Source: Euonymus europaeus (lineage: Eukaryota; Streptophyta; Magnoliopsida; Celastrales; Celastraceae). From it: DNA of 64,000 nt. The notes beneath the pieces were generated by a model that worked only from the letters and a program-made list of their open reading frames with translations, was not told the DNA's origin and made no database searches. Positions 47,560 to 59,215 of this stretch are shown here, piece after piece. The stretch lies in NCBI GenBank assembly GCA_963580455.1, contig OY756958.1, positions 2,492,501 to 2,556,500 of the forward strand, read 5' to 3'. The first letter of the stretch is position 1; each line of letters opens with the position of its first letter. The position numbers and the translations under genes were made by a program.

Positions 47560-48715
47560 GATTTAGAGTGAAAGCTCGATGAGAAGGATATTCAAGGTTT
47601 GGGAGGAATTTCATAGAGAAAGGTTGGTTTCCAAATTTGTGGTTTAATTCATATTTGTATGTGATGTTGATTATGATTTGATATGATATGGGTTCTATGT
47701 TTGGCCTATGTTAGGTTTGGAATCAAAACCCTAGGATTCAAAATTTACGATTTTGTGTTTGCTTGAGATACGAGGTAGGGGATTCTATACCCAACTCTTT
47801 CTATATTCAATTTCAATATCTAAAGAGCATTGTATTTCTTCATTGGTCATTCATTGCTCCTAAGGAATAACGAGCCTTGATTTGATTTATGTTATCTTTA
47901 ATTGTTGAATGTATACCTGATATACATGTTCGATCTTATAGTGAGCATCGTTTGAATCGATCATACACCATGCAATAATTATATATATATATATATGTAA
48001 GGCTTATATATAAAATTCATCATGGCATTCCATATTGTTATGCATTAGAGGTACATGGGATGCTCGAGTATGGACTCGTAATTCCCTTAGGGTAATTAAA
48101 TGTCATGTGGGAGGATGGTAGTGAAGTCCAAGTTGGGCTTCTAGCAAAAGAGTGTCATGTGAGGTAACACACGGAGATCACGAGGGATCGGTTCCGATTA
48201 ACCTTAATCTTGTGTGGGCGTAACGACGGTCTCTCATATGGTCTTTCCTCATGAGTAATTAAAAATGATAGTAGTGTTCACTGATGGGATTATTGTGGGT
48301 GCCGAGGCATCGCCCATGAGAACTCATGGCGAAGTGACACAATACTAGATTTATTGTTGTTTTTCATTGTTTTTCATGGTCGGAAGCATATTGTTTCATA
48401 CAACCTTTCTTGAATATTCAACTTATAATCTATTGTTAATATATTTTTCTGACTGAGCCTTCTTACTCCATTTACTTTCTTTTTCACTGCCATAGATGAG
48501 TTCTATTTTGGTACCGGAGATGCGGATATGCTCGAGAGCTAGTGACATGGTTGCCCACCCGGAGTAACGAGTGTATGGGTTGAGAGAGTTTACCTCTTAT
48601 CTTTTGTATGATATATTTATAGTACTTGTATGTACTGATGGTAACCTGCTTTATAAACACTTCTTCGGTGTGATAATGGAATGATCGGGAGGGTGCGTCG
48701 GATGATTGTTATATT
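47560..48715. repeat. LTR-like sequence of unknown family
   Basis: Non-coding, with phrases typical of Gypsy LTRs (GAGGATGGTAGTGAAGTCC, TTTTCCACTGCC-like CACTGCCATAGATGAGTT, GGTTGAGAGAGTTTACCTC). I could not place both ends or a target duplication. It contains a short (TA)n run near 47980. Confidence 0.35.
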
Positions 48716-48841
48716 CCTTAATATAATTGCAATATAATATAATTATTATTTTCCACACACATATTAATACAAAATAAGGGAACATGACATAAACAAGACA
48801 ATATATTAAGGAATAGAAAAAAGTTACATATGATAGATAAA

Positions 48842-50064
48842 CTAAATGCCACAATAATCTCTAATAGTAGCATCGCCCTTCCCATTAGCATGACTAGCAG
48901 CGAAGAACCTGATGTATTCGTTTTGATTAAAAGGTTTGAAGAGCAAAGGGTGTTGCTCGTCCACCAACTCCTCTGGAACCTTCACCAAATAACTATCTTT
49001 TGGAGATGAAAATAATTGTGCCGAGTATCTCGTCTCCTTCCCTCTATTCGTCGCACGGTGATATGGACTGTGCAAAAGCCCATTCGACCACGCCTTTCAT
49101 AAAATCAAACCAATTATTCATTGACATCAACAAATAAAAATAATGAAAAATAAAAGGGTCAATTAGAAAAAAGTTGTTCAAACTCGATGTATTATTTTAC
49201 TATTTTAGATGAGAATTGTACATTCTGGAGATTTGTAGAGTCTCATTGATAACGTGCCTAATGAAAAAAGTAAGGTATGCAGACGGCTTACATGGAACAT
49301 ATCCCCGATCAAGATGAAAAACGTGTCTGGTGATAATTGGACATTGATCCAATCTCCATTCTTGTTTTGTATATCTAAACCACCAACTCCGTTGTCATGT
49401 ATTATGGTAATCGTGGATGTATCGGTGTGAGAAGGCAGGCCAATAAGAGGATTAGTACTAGTAGTTCTTTGAGGTGGTGAATATTTCATGAACTTGAGAA
49501 GATAGTCAGTGGAATCCATGTGTTTCTCCAAGTATTTCTCAACACCCAGACTTTCAAAAACCATCCTACAAACCATTTGTTCCAACTCCACCAACTTCCT
49601 CGAGAAAGAGTGTATAGTTTTGCTGCAAAAAATTACACAATTCATATCAAGCGGGGGAAAAAAAGAAAGAAACGTAAATTATATATTACAAACCTAAAAT
49701 TAGGATTCCCTTGAGGCCATAACGTTTTGGTGAAGTTTTCGACCTCATCGAAGACATCGGGAGCTTCAACCCCAATCCCCTCAAACACCGTGGGATCATG
49801 CCCAATATAACCGCGAAAGGGGTACTTAGAAATATTGAGCTTTTTAGTATCGGTAGGGAGGTCAAAAAGTTCTTCTACCGCACCAAAAAGGGTCTTGTGG
49901 ACCTGTTCAGGGACTTTGTTGTACAGAGCTTGAAAGCAACCATACTCTTTCAGTGCTTCCTTTACTCGAACTTTCAGTGAATCCCACTCAGGACTGCCTG
50001 GATTTAATGCACCAGGATCGGTGAAGTCCATGACTGGAAACTTGAGAGTTTGTAAAGAGTCCAT
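48842..50064 (-). CDS. AOP-like 2-oxoglutarate/Fe(II)-dependent dioxygenase, array copy 5
   Basis: Exons 50064-49694, 49622-49292 and 49093-48842 give 317 aa. Introns are 71 and 198 nt. The intron 2 acceptor is TGAAAG|GCG, against GACAG in the others. Iron ligands are H189, D191 (SHTDTST) and H246 (HSPYHRA); the 2OG pair is R256/S258. The N-terminus MDSLQTLKFPVMDFTDP and the KYPFRGYIGHDPTVFEGIGV region are of the copy 5/6 type. K after HTD has become T, and Q in HDNQVGG is G. AWSNGLLHSPYHRATN departs from its twin at several positions, suggesting faster change. It has a consensus TATA box 47-56 nt upstream of the ATG. Intact; substrate unknown. Confidence 0.9.
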
Positions 50065-50110
50065 TTCACTTTTCTTATGTGTGTGTGTGAGTTTTGCTTC
50101 TGAGGATGGT

Positions 50111-50120
50111 GGGATTTATA
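50111..50120 (-). promoter_or_regulatory. TATA box of dioxygenase 5
   Basis: TATAAATCCC on the minus strand. The aligned position in copies 1-4 reads TACAAAT(C/T)CC, so only copies 5 and 6 have a consensus TATA element here. Confidence 0.6.
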
Positions 50121-50643
50121 GCTGCTGATAGATGCTCTTATGCTGCTTGGGGACAAATGAATGAGCACAATCTTGGAAATTGACAATTAATTGGGAGTAT
50201 TTTGCAATGTCGTGAGGCTCCTGACAATATTATTATATTGAGAGTTTTCTCCTAGCTATATGTAGCATCTTAATTTCGGCAATGAGTAATCCATCCAAAC
50301 ACACGCCGGCCGCCCATTGAAACCTCAGTCTACATGGTAAACTCTAGCAGGTAAGTTATTTCATTCAAGACACACCAGATAATCACTAGGACGTCTTTGG
50401 CCATATATAAATCTGATGAGAATCCTTGTCAGCGAGAAAAGGAGAAAACCATAGCTCAACGGACCATGTCTCAACGTGATCATGCATCAACAACAGGGCT
50501 ACACCTCAACATCATGTTAGGCGAGGCGAGCGAAGAAAGTCTGAGCGCAAAAGGCAAGGCGAACAATATAAGACTAGAGATTAATAGGTCATCCTTAAAC
50601 ATAGTATAAATATAACCATATGTGTAATAATTGAGTATTTTTT

Positions 50644-51065
50644 GGATAATAGCACTGATGGCACAGCCGCTTAAGAGTTTTCCTGTATTGTCTTCTTTTG
50701 ATTAGAGTATTCTTGCTCATAAATTACTTGGGCTAGACTAATCAAGATTTTTGTTTAGATTACGACTTGTTGAAGTACTCTTGCTTCAATTGGCTTCAGC
50801 TAATATAGAAGTTGGATTAGCTTAATTCTATCACTCCTAATATAATCATGTTTGGTGTTGGATTTATAATCACGTAATCCTGATACACAAATAGCATCTT
50901 CCACATAATTCTAGGCAGACATGCATGAATTTGATAAAAATGGGATCTTTTTCAGATTACAGAAGATAGATGACAAGGAAACTCATCAAATGTAGTTTTC
51001 GCCCCTTTATTACTCAGATTAAACGACTATTCGATAAAGAAAATACAGAATTTTTTTAATCAGTA
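50644..51065. other. Spacer between dioxygenase 5 and the divergent pseudogene
   Basis: No gene recognised. Moderately AT-rich, with no terminal repeats seen. Confidence 0.3.
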
Positions 51066-51069
51066 GTTG

Positions 51070-52017
51070 GATTAGACGCCACAATAAGCTTTAATGTTGC
51101 AAACTTGAGGTGCAGTGGAACCGGGATTCAACAGTTGAGTTATGGAGAAATTGAGGTATTCGAAATGATCAAAAAGGTTAAAACTGCAATGGGTGTTCTT
51201 CATCCACCAATTCTTCTGGAACCTTCAACACGTAGCCTGCCCTTGTGATCGAAAACAACCATGTTGAATACCTTGTTTTATTTCCTCTCATAATCACACA
51301 ATGAATCGCATTGTGCAGATGCCCATTTGTCCATGCCTGCGGAAGATTCACACAAATTCACGTCCATGAAACAATAGTAAGAATTCATTGTGCCGGTCGA
51401 ACTATTAGTGCTAGTTCATTAGTGGCACAAGCTGTACAGATAAGGTGTTTGATGCATTACCTCTGAGAAAAATATTTGTGTGCGTTTGTGTGAGAGAAAG
51501 GTATAGTGAGCTAGCTTACATGGAGAGCATCCCCAACCATGAAAAGAACTGAACACGAAGATAGTTTGACGCTGATCTAGTCTCCTTGTTTGGTCTGTAA
51601 CTCTAGACGACCCACTTCATTTTCGAACAATATGGAGGTCAATGTTTTCTCAGTGTGGGAAATTGCCCCAAGATGAGACTCATCGCTGTTTCGAGATGGT
51701 AAATATCTATTCACCCTAAGCAGATAGTCGGTCGACTTGAGATGTTCCTCACAGTATTTCTACCTAAGCTTTCCAAGAGCATCCTTCTCACAACACCATC
51801 TAACTCTACTACCTGACTAGAGACAGAGTGTATAGTTTTGCTGCCAAATATGAGAAGATAGTAGCTTTAGCTCGCGAAACAAATCATGAATTCATGGAAA
51901 GAAGAAAGAAAGATTGTAACAAACCTGAAATTAGGATTCCCTTGAGCCCACAAGGTGTTGGTGAAGTTTTCGACTTCTTGCAAGAAGTTGGCCCGGTCAA
52001 CCCCCAGGGTTTCGAAA
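51070..52017 (-). pseudogene. Divergent AOP-like dioxygenase pseudogene, exon 1 truncated by chromovirus
   Basis: Exon 3 (about 51340-51070) reads [50 protein letters not shown], then a stop and a one-base shift before FDHFEYLNFS...AYCGV. Exon 2 (about 51839-51526) starts SKTIHSVSSQVVELDGVVRR, has a shift near GRxYCEEHL, HTD changed to HTE (loss of the iron-ligand Asp), TGG changed to TAG in QTKQGD*IS, and ends GDALH|GTAAGC. Exon 1 keeps only YFETLGVDRANFLQEVENFT and NTLWAQGNPNFR (52015-51920). The 5' part is missing where Gypsy gag begins. Splice sites match the array genes, but the sequence is clearly a separate branch, so it records an older family member. Confidence 0.88.
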
Positions 52018-53211
52018 TACGCTGCCTTTTACCTTGAAGGTGAAGCGAATCATTGGTGGACATGGATACGTAGAGTTTATCAGAAGCGTGGACAGGAGTT
52101 ACGGTGGAGAGACTTTGAGCGTGAATTGATGGCACGGTTTGGTCTGACACAGTACAATAATTTTGACGAGGCATTGTCAAAAATTAAACAAGTAGGTACC
52201 TTGCGGGAATTTAATAAAGAATTTGAGAAACTCTTGAATCGTGTACATGGATGGCCAGAAACGGCTTTGGTGGGATCATATGTGGATGGTTTACGAACTG
52301 AATTGGGAAGGGAAGTTCGTGTAAAAAAACCTCAAAACCTATCACAAGCTATGGAGTTTGCCAGGTTGGAAGAAGATCATCTCAATGATATTAAGAAAGG
52401 CTCACGGTGGGAACCAAAATCTGAAGGGAGAAAGGCCGGGCAATCTTTCGGAGAAGGAAGAGTTGATACAAGGAGTGGGACCAAGACACCACCGGTGGGA
52501 GTACGAAAGTTTTCATGGGACGAGATGCGACAGCGACGTGAAAAAGGACTATTCTTTAATTGCGACGAAAAATTTGTACCGGGCCATCATTGTAAGGTGG
52601 CACAAGCATTCTTAATAGAGCCTTGTGTTGAGTCAGATGGTGAAACAAGTGAAGAGAAGCTAATCAGCGAAGATGACCGAGGAGCATATGTGGACAGACA
52701 TGAGGATTATTTGATTTCTATGAATGCTATAGCCGGGACTCATGGGCCAAGGACAATGCGTGTGGAAGCATGGGTGAGTAATAAAAGGGTAGTGGTGTTA
52801 GTCGATAATGAGAGTTCTCACAACTTTATAAATTCAGCCATTACCAGTAGATTGGGCTTAATATCCACAGCCATTGATCCATTTGAAGTAAAGGTTGCAA
52901 GTGGAGATAAATTGCAGTATACCGAGGTGTATAAGGAGGTTCCACTTAAGGTACAAGGACTTCAACTAAAAGTTGATTTGTATACAGTACCGTTAATGGG
53001 GATGGACATTGTATTGGGCGTACAATGGCTGGCAACGTTGGGACGGGTGGTGTCTAATTATGGCAGGATGACAATGGAGTTTCAATGGGGTGATAAATGG
53101 GTGACTCTAGAAGCCCGGTCACAGTGGGATTCAAAAGCAGTTGAAGCCTCCTCGTTGGACAAGGCTATCCGATCGGGTGGCCAATGCTTTGCAATTCAAG
53201 TGTGCAGTTGA
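52018..53211 (+). pseudogene. Chromovirus Gag-protease
   Basis: Gag: FYLEGEANHWWTWIRRVYQ, ELMARFGLTQYNNFDEALSK, ATLREF-type TLREFNKEFEKLLNRV, VGSYVDGLRTELGREVRV. The knuckle has lost its first Cys (FFNCDEKFVPGHHC). The protease motif is altered (VVVLVDNESSHNFINS where this clade usually has an acidic D followed by GGST/SGA). The frame ends at 53211 after a shift near 53150-53190; the correct reading continues in the next frame. Confidence 0.85.
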
Positions 53212-54640
53212 TGGCAAGTCTGAGAGAGATTCACCGGGGAATATTGAGAAAGGGTTTGAGAGGATGCCTGTTGAAATCCGCAAATTGCTCACTGAGTTTG
53301 CAGTCGTTTTGCAAGAACCCACAACACTACCACCAAGACGGATATTTGACCACCGCATACCACTTAAACAGGAGTCACAAGTAGTGAATGTATCTCCCTA
53401 TCATTATGCCCACTTCCAAAAGGCGTAAATTGAACGCCAGATTAACAAGATGTTGAGTAGTGGATTGATCCAATCGAGTACTAGTCCATTTTCTTCGTCG
53501 GTACTGTTAGTGAATAAGAACGATGGATCCTGGCAATTTTGTATGGATTATCGTGCGCTAAATGATTCAACTATCAAAGACAGATTTCCCATACCTATTA
53601 TCGACGACATGTTGGACGAGCTTGGAGGATCCCGATATTTCACTAAACTTGATTTGCGGGCTGGGTACCATCGGATAAGGGTACATGAAGAGGATATTCA
53701 CAAAACTGCATTCCGAACTCATACGGGTCATTACGAATATTTGGTAATGCCATTCGGATTGTGCTATGCTCCATCGACCTTTCAGTATGCAATGACTACT
53801 ATTTTCCAAAAAAAATTACGGCGGTTCATTCTAGTATTCTTTGACGACATATTGATATATTCGAAGTCATGGGCGGATCATATTTATCATTTGCGGGTGG
53901 TGCTAGAAATTTTGACGGAGCATAAATTTTACATTAAACCCTCCAAATGTGCCTTTGCGCAAGAGAAATTTGAGTATTTGGGGCATATGATTTCGTATGA
54001 GGGGGTAAAGGTGGATAGTCGGAAAATTGAGGCAATGCGGTTGTGGCCGAAGCCAAAGAACATTACGGAGTTGCGTGGTTTTTTGGGACTTACGGGGTAC
54101 TATCGTAAATTTGTGCAGCATTATGGGTTAATTGCCAAACCTCTCACGGATATGTTGAAGCGAGGGGGATTTCAGTGGAATGAAGATAGCGAAGCAGCGT
54201 TCGAATCGTTAAAGGCGGCAGTGTCGTCAACTCCAGTTTTAGCCATGCCCAGTTTTCAGCAGCTCTTTGAAGTCCATACGGACGCTAGTGATGTCGGCAT
54301 TGGTGCTGTATTAGTGCAGCAAAATAGGCCGTTGGCCTTCATTAGTAAGGCCTTGGGACCCGCTAAGAAGGCTTGGTCCGTTTATGCAAGGGAGATGCTG
54401 GCAGTAATTAAAGCAGTACGCGCGTGGCGGCCGTATCTTTTGGCCGACAATTTCGCATTGTCACGGACCAGCAGCCATTAAAACATTTGTTGGAGCAGCG
54501 CATTATTACACCAGAACAACAAAAGTTTGTCGCGCGCTTGATGGGAATTGATTATGAGATTGTTTACTGACCGGGGCGTGACAATTTAGTGGCCGACACC
54601 TTATCGCGGAGGGTGGATGGTGCAGTGTTGGACGCCGTTA
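53190..54640 (+). pseudogene. Chromovirus reverse transcriptase-RNase H
   Basis: Entry PVEIRKLLTEFAVVLQEPTT and FDHRIPLKQES, then a TAA at 53426-53428 in an otherwise continuous frame. RT: YRALNDSTIKDRFPIPIIDD, DLRAGYHRIRVHEEDIHKTA, VMPFGLCYAPSTFQ, catalytic [21 protein letters not shown]. RNase H: FEVHTDASDVGIGAVLVQQ. A shift near 54445 and a TGA near 54568 (DYEIVY*PGRDN) break its end (LVADTLSRRVDG). Confidence 0.9.
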
Positions 54641-54650
54641 CGGGACCGGA

Positions 54651-56236
54651 TTGGCATATCTGGACCGAAATTCGGGGGAAGTTCTTCGAAATGCCGCTTG
54701 TCAAGAATTAATAAAGCAAGTTGAGGAGAATCAGGGTGAGCATGGGGGATATGAATGGCGTGATGGCCTTCTTTGGTTCAAGGGAAGAGTATTTGTTTCG
54801 TTGAGTGGGGATTTGCGAGTTAAATTGATGCGCTATTTCCATGATTCAGTGGTGGGGGGACACTCCGGAGTATATCGAACTTGGGCTCGCATGTCCAAGG
54901 TCGTGAATTGGGAAGGAATGAAAAGGGGATGTGCGTAAACATGTGGCTGAATGTGATGTGTGCCAACGAGTTAAGAGTGATTCGAGGCGACCGGCGGGGC
55001 TCCTTCAACCCCTTCCCGTGCCCAACCGTGTATGGGAGGACATCACTCTTGACTTTATCGAGGGACTACCTCAATCGCAGGGATACAATGGAATTATGGT
55101 TGTGGTGGATCGGTTGTCGAAATATGCGCATTTTATAGTTTTGTGTCACCCATATACTGCTAAGTCAGTTGCGAAGCTCTTCATCGAAAATGTGTTTAAA
55201 TTGCATGGGTTACCCAAGTCAATGGTTACGGATCGTGATAAAATATTTATAAGTAATTTTTGGAAGGAGTTATGGACATTTCAGGGGTCCGAATTGGCCA
55301 TGAGTTCACCATATCATCCACAATCCGATGGTCAAACAGAGGTAACTAATCGATCTCTTGAGCAATATTTGCGTTGTTTTGTTTTTCAGAATCCAAAGAA
55401 GTGGAATGAGTACTTGTCATGGGCGGAGTATTGGTATAATACAACATTCCATGTCTCTATAAATATGACACCATTTGAGGTGGTGTATGGGCGCGCTCCT
55501 CCGATATTGGTGTCTTATACCCAAGGGATGTCGCCAAATGATGAGGTGGATAGGGAGCTTCGTGATCGGGATGAATTACTTAAGAAGCTTAAGGTGACTC
55601 TTGAAAAAGCCAATAATCGCATGAAGAGCTATGCGGATCAGCGAAGACGCGAGGAGGTTTTTGAGGTTGGCGATTGGGTGTATCTTAAACTTAGGCCCTA
55701 CCGGCAGCGGACAGTTTCTCAGCAGGCCTTGTACAAAATTGTGTAGTAGATATTACGGTCCATATCAGGTTGTGCAGCGTGTGGGATTGGTAGCTTATAA
55801 GCTTGGGTTGCCTGCGGACGCTCAAATCCATCCTGTAGTGCATGTATCACAGCTCAAACGGCGAGTGGGAGCCGCTGACCTAGTGGTGCAGCAACCACAG
55901 GAGATAGATGATGATGGCAGCCCTGTTTTGAAACCTCTTCGTGCAGTAGAATACCGCCGCATTAAGCGGGGTGGTCGATTTTGATGGGAGGTTTTGCTGG
56001 AATGGCAGTCATTGGCCCAAGAGGATGCTACTTGGGAGGACTTGGAAATGATGCGTCAACAATTTCCCGAGTTCGGCCTTAAGTACAAGGCTTCAGTCCA
56101 AGAGGGGAGGAATGATGAAGATCAATGCAGGATTCTCAAGAATGCCTATAATAGGGCTCGAAGGGCAAAGATGAAAGGAGTTGCTAGTTCAGGACGAGAA
56201 CAAGAAGTGCAGACACGTGGAGCAGAGGTGCCGTGA
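54651..56236 (+). pseudogene. Chromovirus integrase and chromodomain-like tail
   Basis: Integrase zinc finger: FHDSVVGGHSGVYRTWARM and, after a shift near 54935, HVAECDVCQRVKS. DDE core: TLDFIEGLPQSQGYNGIMVV, KSMVTDRDKIFISNFWKEL, SSPYHPQSDGQTEVTNRSLE. A shift at 55740 leads to YYGPYQVVQRVGLVAYKLGL and QIHPVVHVSQLKRRVG. A stop at 55982 precedes LLEWQSLAQEDATWEDLEMM then RQQFPEFGLK, the chromodomain-type ending that targets chromoviruses to chromatin. Confidence 0.9.
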
Positions 56237-56566
56237 TTGAGGCGGTTGTAGTCATTTAATATTGAAGCAACCGGCTTGAAAAAAATGAAGTCGCCACCAA
56301 TTGATTTTTAAGGTGCAATTGGACACCTAATATGGTCTACGAAAAAGAAATGGGTAAGGGGGTCTATTGAGCATGGGAAGGTGTTAGGCACCCCACAACT
56401 CCCGAAAAACGGTTGCCTTGAAAATATTCTCTTACTTGGCTCGAATTTTGTTTTGAAAGAAGTTTGTATGTCCCAATTGCTTTAATGAATTTCTATATAT
56501 GCTAGAAAGTCCATGTTTCAATTGAGTGGGTTTGACCCCATTAATATTGTGGCAATTGATGCTTGG

Positions 56567-56905
56567 ATGAAAAATCCACTTGAAGTGGTTTTTGATGATT
56601 TTAAAAGGGTGCACGGAATCACTACAGCCATTCCCGGCTTGGCTGAAAAACATTTTGAAGATTGATGAAAAATCCACTTGAAGTGGTTTTGATAATTTAA
56701 AAGGTGCGCGGGATCACTACAGCCATTCCCGGCTTGGCTGAAAACATTTTTGGAGAATGATGAAAAATCCACTTGAAGTGGTTTTGAGAAATTAAAAAGG
56801 TGCACGGGATCACTACAGCCATTCCCGGCTTGGCTGAAAATATTTAAAAGATTGATGAAAATACCACTTTGTAGTGGTTTTTGATAATTTGAAAAGGTTG
56901 TGAAT
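56567..56905. repeat. 95-bp tandem repeat, about 3.5 copies
   Basis: Units start GATGAAAAATCCACTTGAAG at 56567, 56664, 56759 and (partial, GATGAAAATACCACTT) 56854. Each includes ATCACTACAGCCATTCCCGG and CTTGGCTGAAAA. A single diverged copy of the core is at about 11085. The GGGAATGGC core spacing is regular; a short inverted CCACTT/AAGTGG hairpin sits in each unit. Confidence 0.93.
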
Positions 56906-57849
56906 TTTTGGGAATTTGATTGATGCATCAAATCGATCCACAGACACCGACTAAGTCCAATTTAAGCCATACTCACAATCATATTCTTTATGAGAAAAGA
57001 AAGAATACATTTAAGGCTCATTAGACGGGTCAAATATCTATAAACCCCCTATTGAGTCCTTAAATAAATTCTCCTAATCCTTAAAAATAAGTTTGTTTTT
57101 TGGTTCCACGAAAATCAAGTGTTCTGAATAAATCCCGACAAAAACCCCAATATCTTGAAGGTTCTTTTGGTATTTAAACGGAATACGAGATTCTCATATT
57201 AGTCTTGGTGTCATTATTAAGGTGAGACGGCTTAGGTTTAATCATTATCGCGTTGCGTCTTTTCCATGGCATAAAAAAAATATACAAATCAATTTCAACA
57301 TGCATGGCATAGTATAGAAATACAACCTTAAGCATGCAATCTAAACACCCATTATGTGCACAAACCCTAAATTCCTATATGTCTCTAGCACCTTAAAATA
57401 ATATGTATGTATTTACACTATTTACTTCCATTTATTTACATGGTACATGACCTTGGGCTTTTGACCCAATATGTGAGGAACAAGATAAAAGCTTCCCCTA
57501 AAATTCCATAATTTTTACAAGCCAACCCAATGCCCAAAGTCTAAATAATTTTGAAAGCCCAATATCTACTCTCCTAGTCTCCTCAACCCAAAACCCTTTT
57601 GTCTAGCAAACTTTGGCCCATTAAGCAAATTAAACTAGCCCACATGTATTGGCCCAATATATTACAAAGTTATGAGCTAAAGGGCCCAAACCAAAACACC
57701 CCCTCACTTGGCCCAATATCATCTTCTTCCTTCCTCATTGCTGCTATTCAAACTACAGAGTATGTGGCCTCCATTTTTGCAATATCTGTAGCTTGATTGT
57801 TCTCTTAAAATGAGACGTGTATATATAGTGTGATGGGACTAGGATGCAT

Positions 57850-58195
57850 ATGTGTAGACGCAAACAAAACGTATGTATATATATACATTCTTAGCAACAT
57901 ATCATGCAGAATACATTATATATCTATATCTATATATCTAGTAAAACACCTGTATGTAATACACACACACATATATATACAACATCACCTATATACATGT
58001 ATGATACACGCACTCACACATACATATATACATATATACACAGAACTCATATATATATATATATATGCAACATCACCTATATACATATATGATACACGCA
58101 CTCACACATATATATATACATACATATATACACGGCACACTCACATATATATATATATATACATATACACAGCCTCACCCATATATATATATACA
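57850..58195. repeat. TA/CA microsatellite cluster 1
   Basis: Compound (TA)n, (AC)n and ACATATATACA tracts, with CAACATCACCTATATACA repeated at 57980 and 58068 and CACGCACTCACACATA at about 58008 and 58095. All three-frame open readings here are low-complexity artefacts. Confidence 0.92.
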
Positions 58196-58198
58196 GGC

Positions 58199-59013
58199 CT
58201 GCTCTTATACGCAGGCCCGTATAACTCTTCATTTACGGGCTTATGTCGTGAGCCGTTTGATTTAATAGACGGTTGAGATCAATCATGACTTAAGACCCGT
58301 GACTTATACCCAATTTTATAGAAGATGAAGAGGCAAGACCCACACCATCGCCACCTTTTCTTCTTCTTCCCCTTCTCTGCAATCTCAGACTAAGACCCTT
58401 ACTTCTTCTACGAGCAGACCATCGCGACTCCCCCATCTTCTCCGAATATACCATTTTCAACCTATCTCCATAGGCCGGCCATTCTGATTTGTCTCCGCCC
58501 CCTTCATCTGCCTTGTAACCAGTGCACTTACCCCAAACCAGAGCAGAGCATGACATTATAAGACAAATACCTTCACAAAGGCACAAGTACCCAAGCCAAA
58601 TTTCTTATAAACAAATGATAGCAACGCATATGAGATCAATTATGATTCTGGAAAATATAGAAATAAAGTTAATTCAATCAAGAAATGTGATTGCCAGAAT
58701 GATTTGGAGAAGACGAACCCTAATCGGAGGTAGCGGATTGATTGGGAGAAGTCGAAGCATGATCAGAGGTCACAGACTTGGAGAAGGAAACACAAGATCA
58801 GAATAATAAATCTCTCATTTGATGTCGCAAGGAATGAGGAGGGACTCGGTGAAACCTAGAAGAAAAGAAAGAGAAAACTGCTTGGGTTATTGACTGAATC
58901 AGGTCAAAAATTATTTCATTTTGCCAAGTTAAATCTCAGCCATCATTTCAATCTAATGGTTACAAATGAAAGCCCGTACTTTTAGTGGAAAACGGGCGTC
59001 CGCATAAGAGCAT
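58199..59013. mobile_element. Possible inverted-repeat element nested in the giant LTR
   Basis: The left end TGCTCTTATACGCAGGCCCG and the reverse complement of the right end (TGCTCTTATGCGGACGCCCG) match. Subterminal GGGCT and ATTTAA/GGTTGAGAT motifs are also mirrored for about 80 bp. It is flanked on both sides by TA microsatellite, so no target duplication can be assigned. No transposase seen. Confidence 0.5.
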
Positions 59014-59215
59014 GATTGTATATATATATATATAAACGGCATACTCACACACATATATATATATACATATACACATACACACATATATATACATATACAC
59101 AGCCACACACACACACACACACATATATATACACAGCCTCACACACATATATATACGTATATACACGGCACACTCACGCATATATATACATATATATACA
59201 CATATATATTGTACC
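59014..59215. repeat. TA/CA microsatellite cluster 2
   Basis: It resembles cluster 1 (ACGGCACACTCAC units at about 58130, 59036 and 59163). The two clusters were probably one tract before the inverted-repeat element inserted. Confidence 0.9.

Larger units (their letters stand above)
48785..50643. repeat. Segmental duplication, left copy
   Basis: CATAAACAAGACAATATATT through the dioxygenase 5 gene and on to AATTGAGTATTTTTTG matches 61147-63003 with high identity in exons, introns, promoter and about 450 bp of upstream sequence. Sequence diverges abruptly outside these limits. Confidence 0.88.

Noticed and set aside
50397..50609. 70-codon frame conserved at 62756-62968
   Set aside because: Conservation follows from the recent segmental duplication covering both; no domain, and it lies in the dioxygenase upstream region.
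56518..56931. 137-codon frame with repeated SQAGNGCSDP
   Set aside because: It is the 95-bp tandem repeat read in one frame, which is not a multiple of three; not a repeat protein.
57830..58276. 148-codon frame of Tyr/Ile/Thr/His repeats
   Set aside because: Translation of TA/CA microsatellites in several frames; not a protein.
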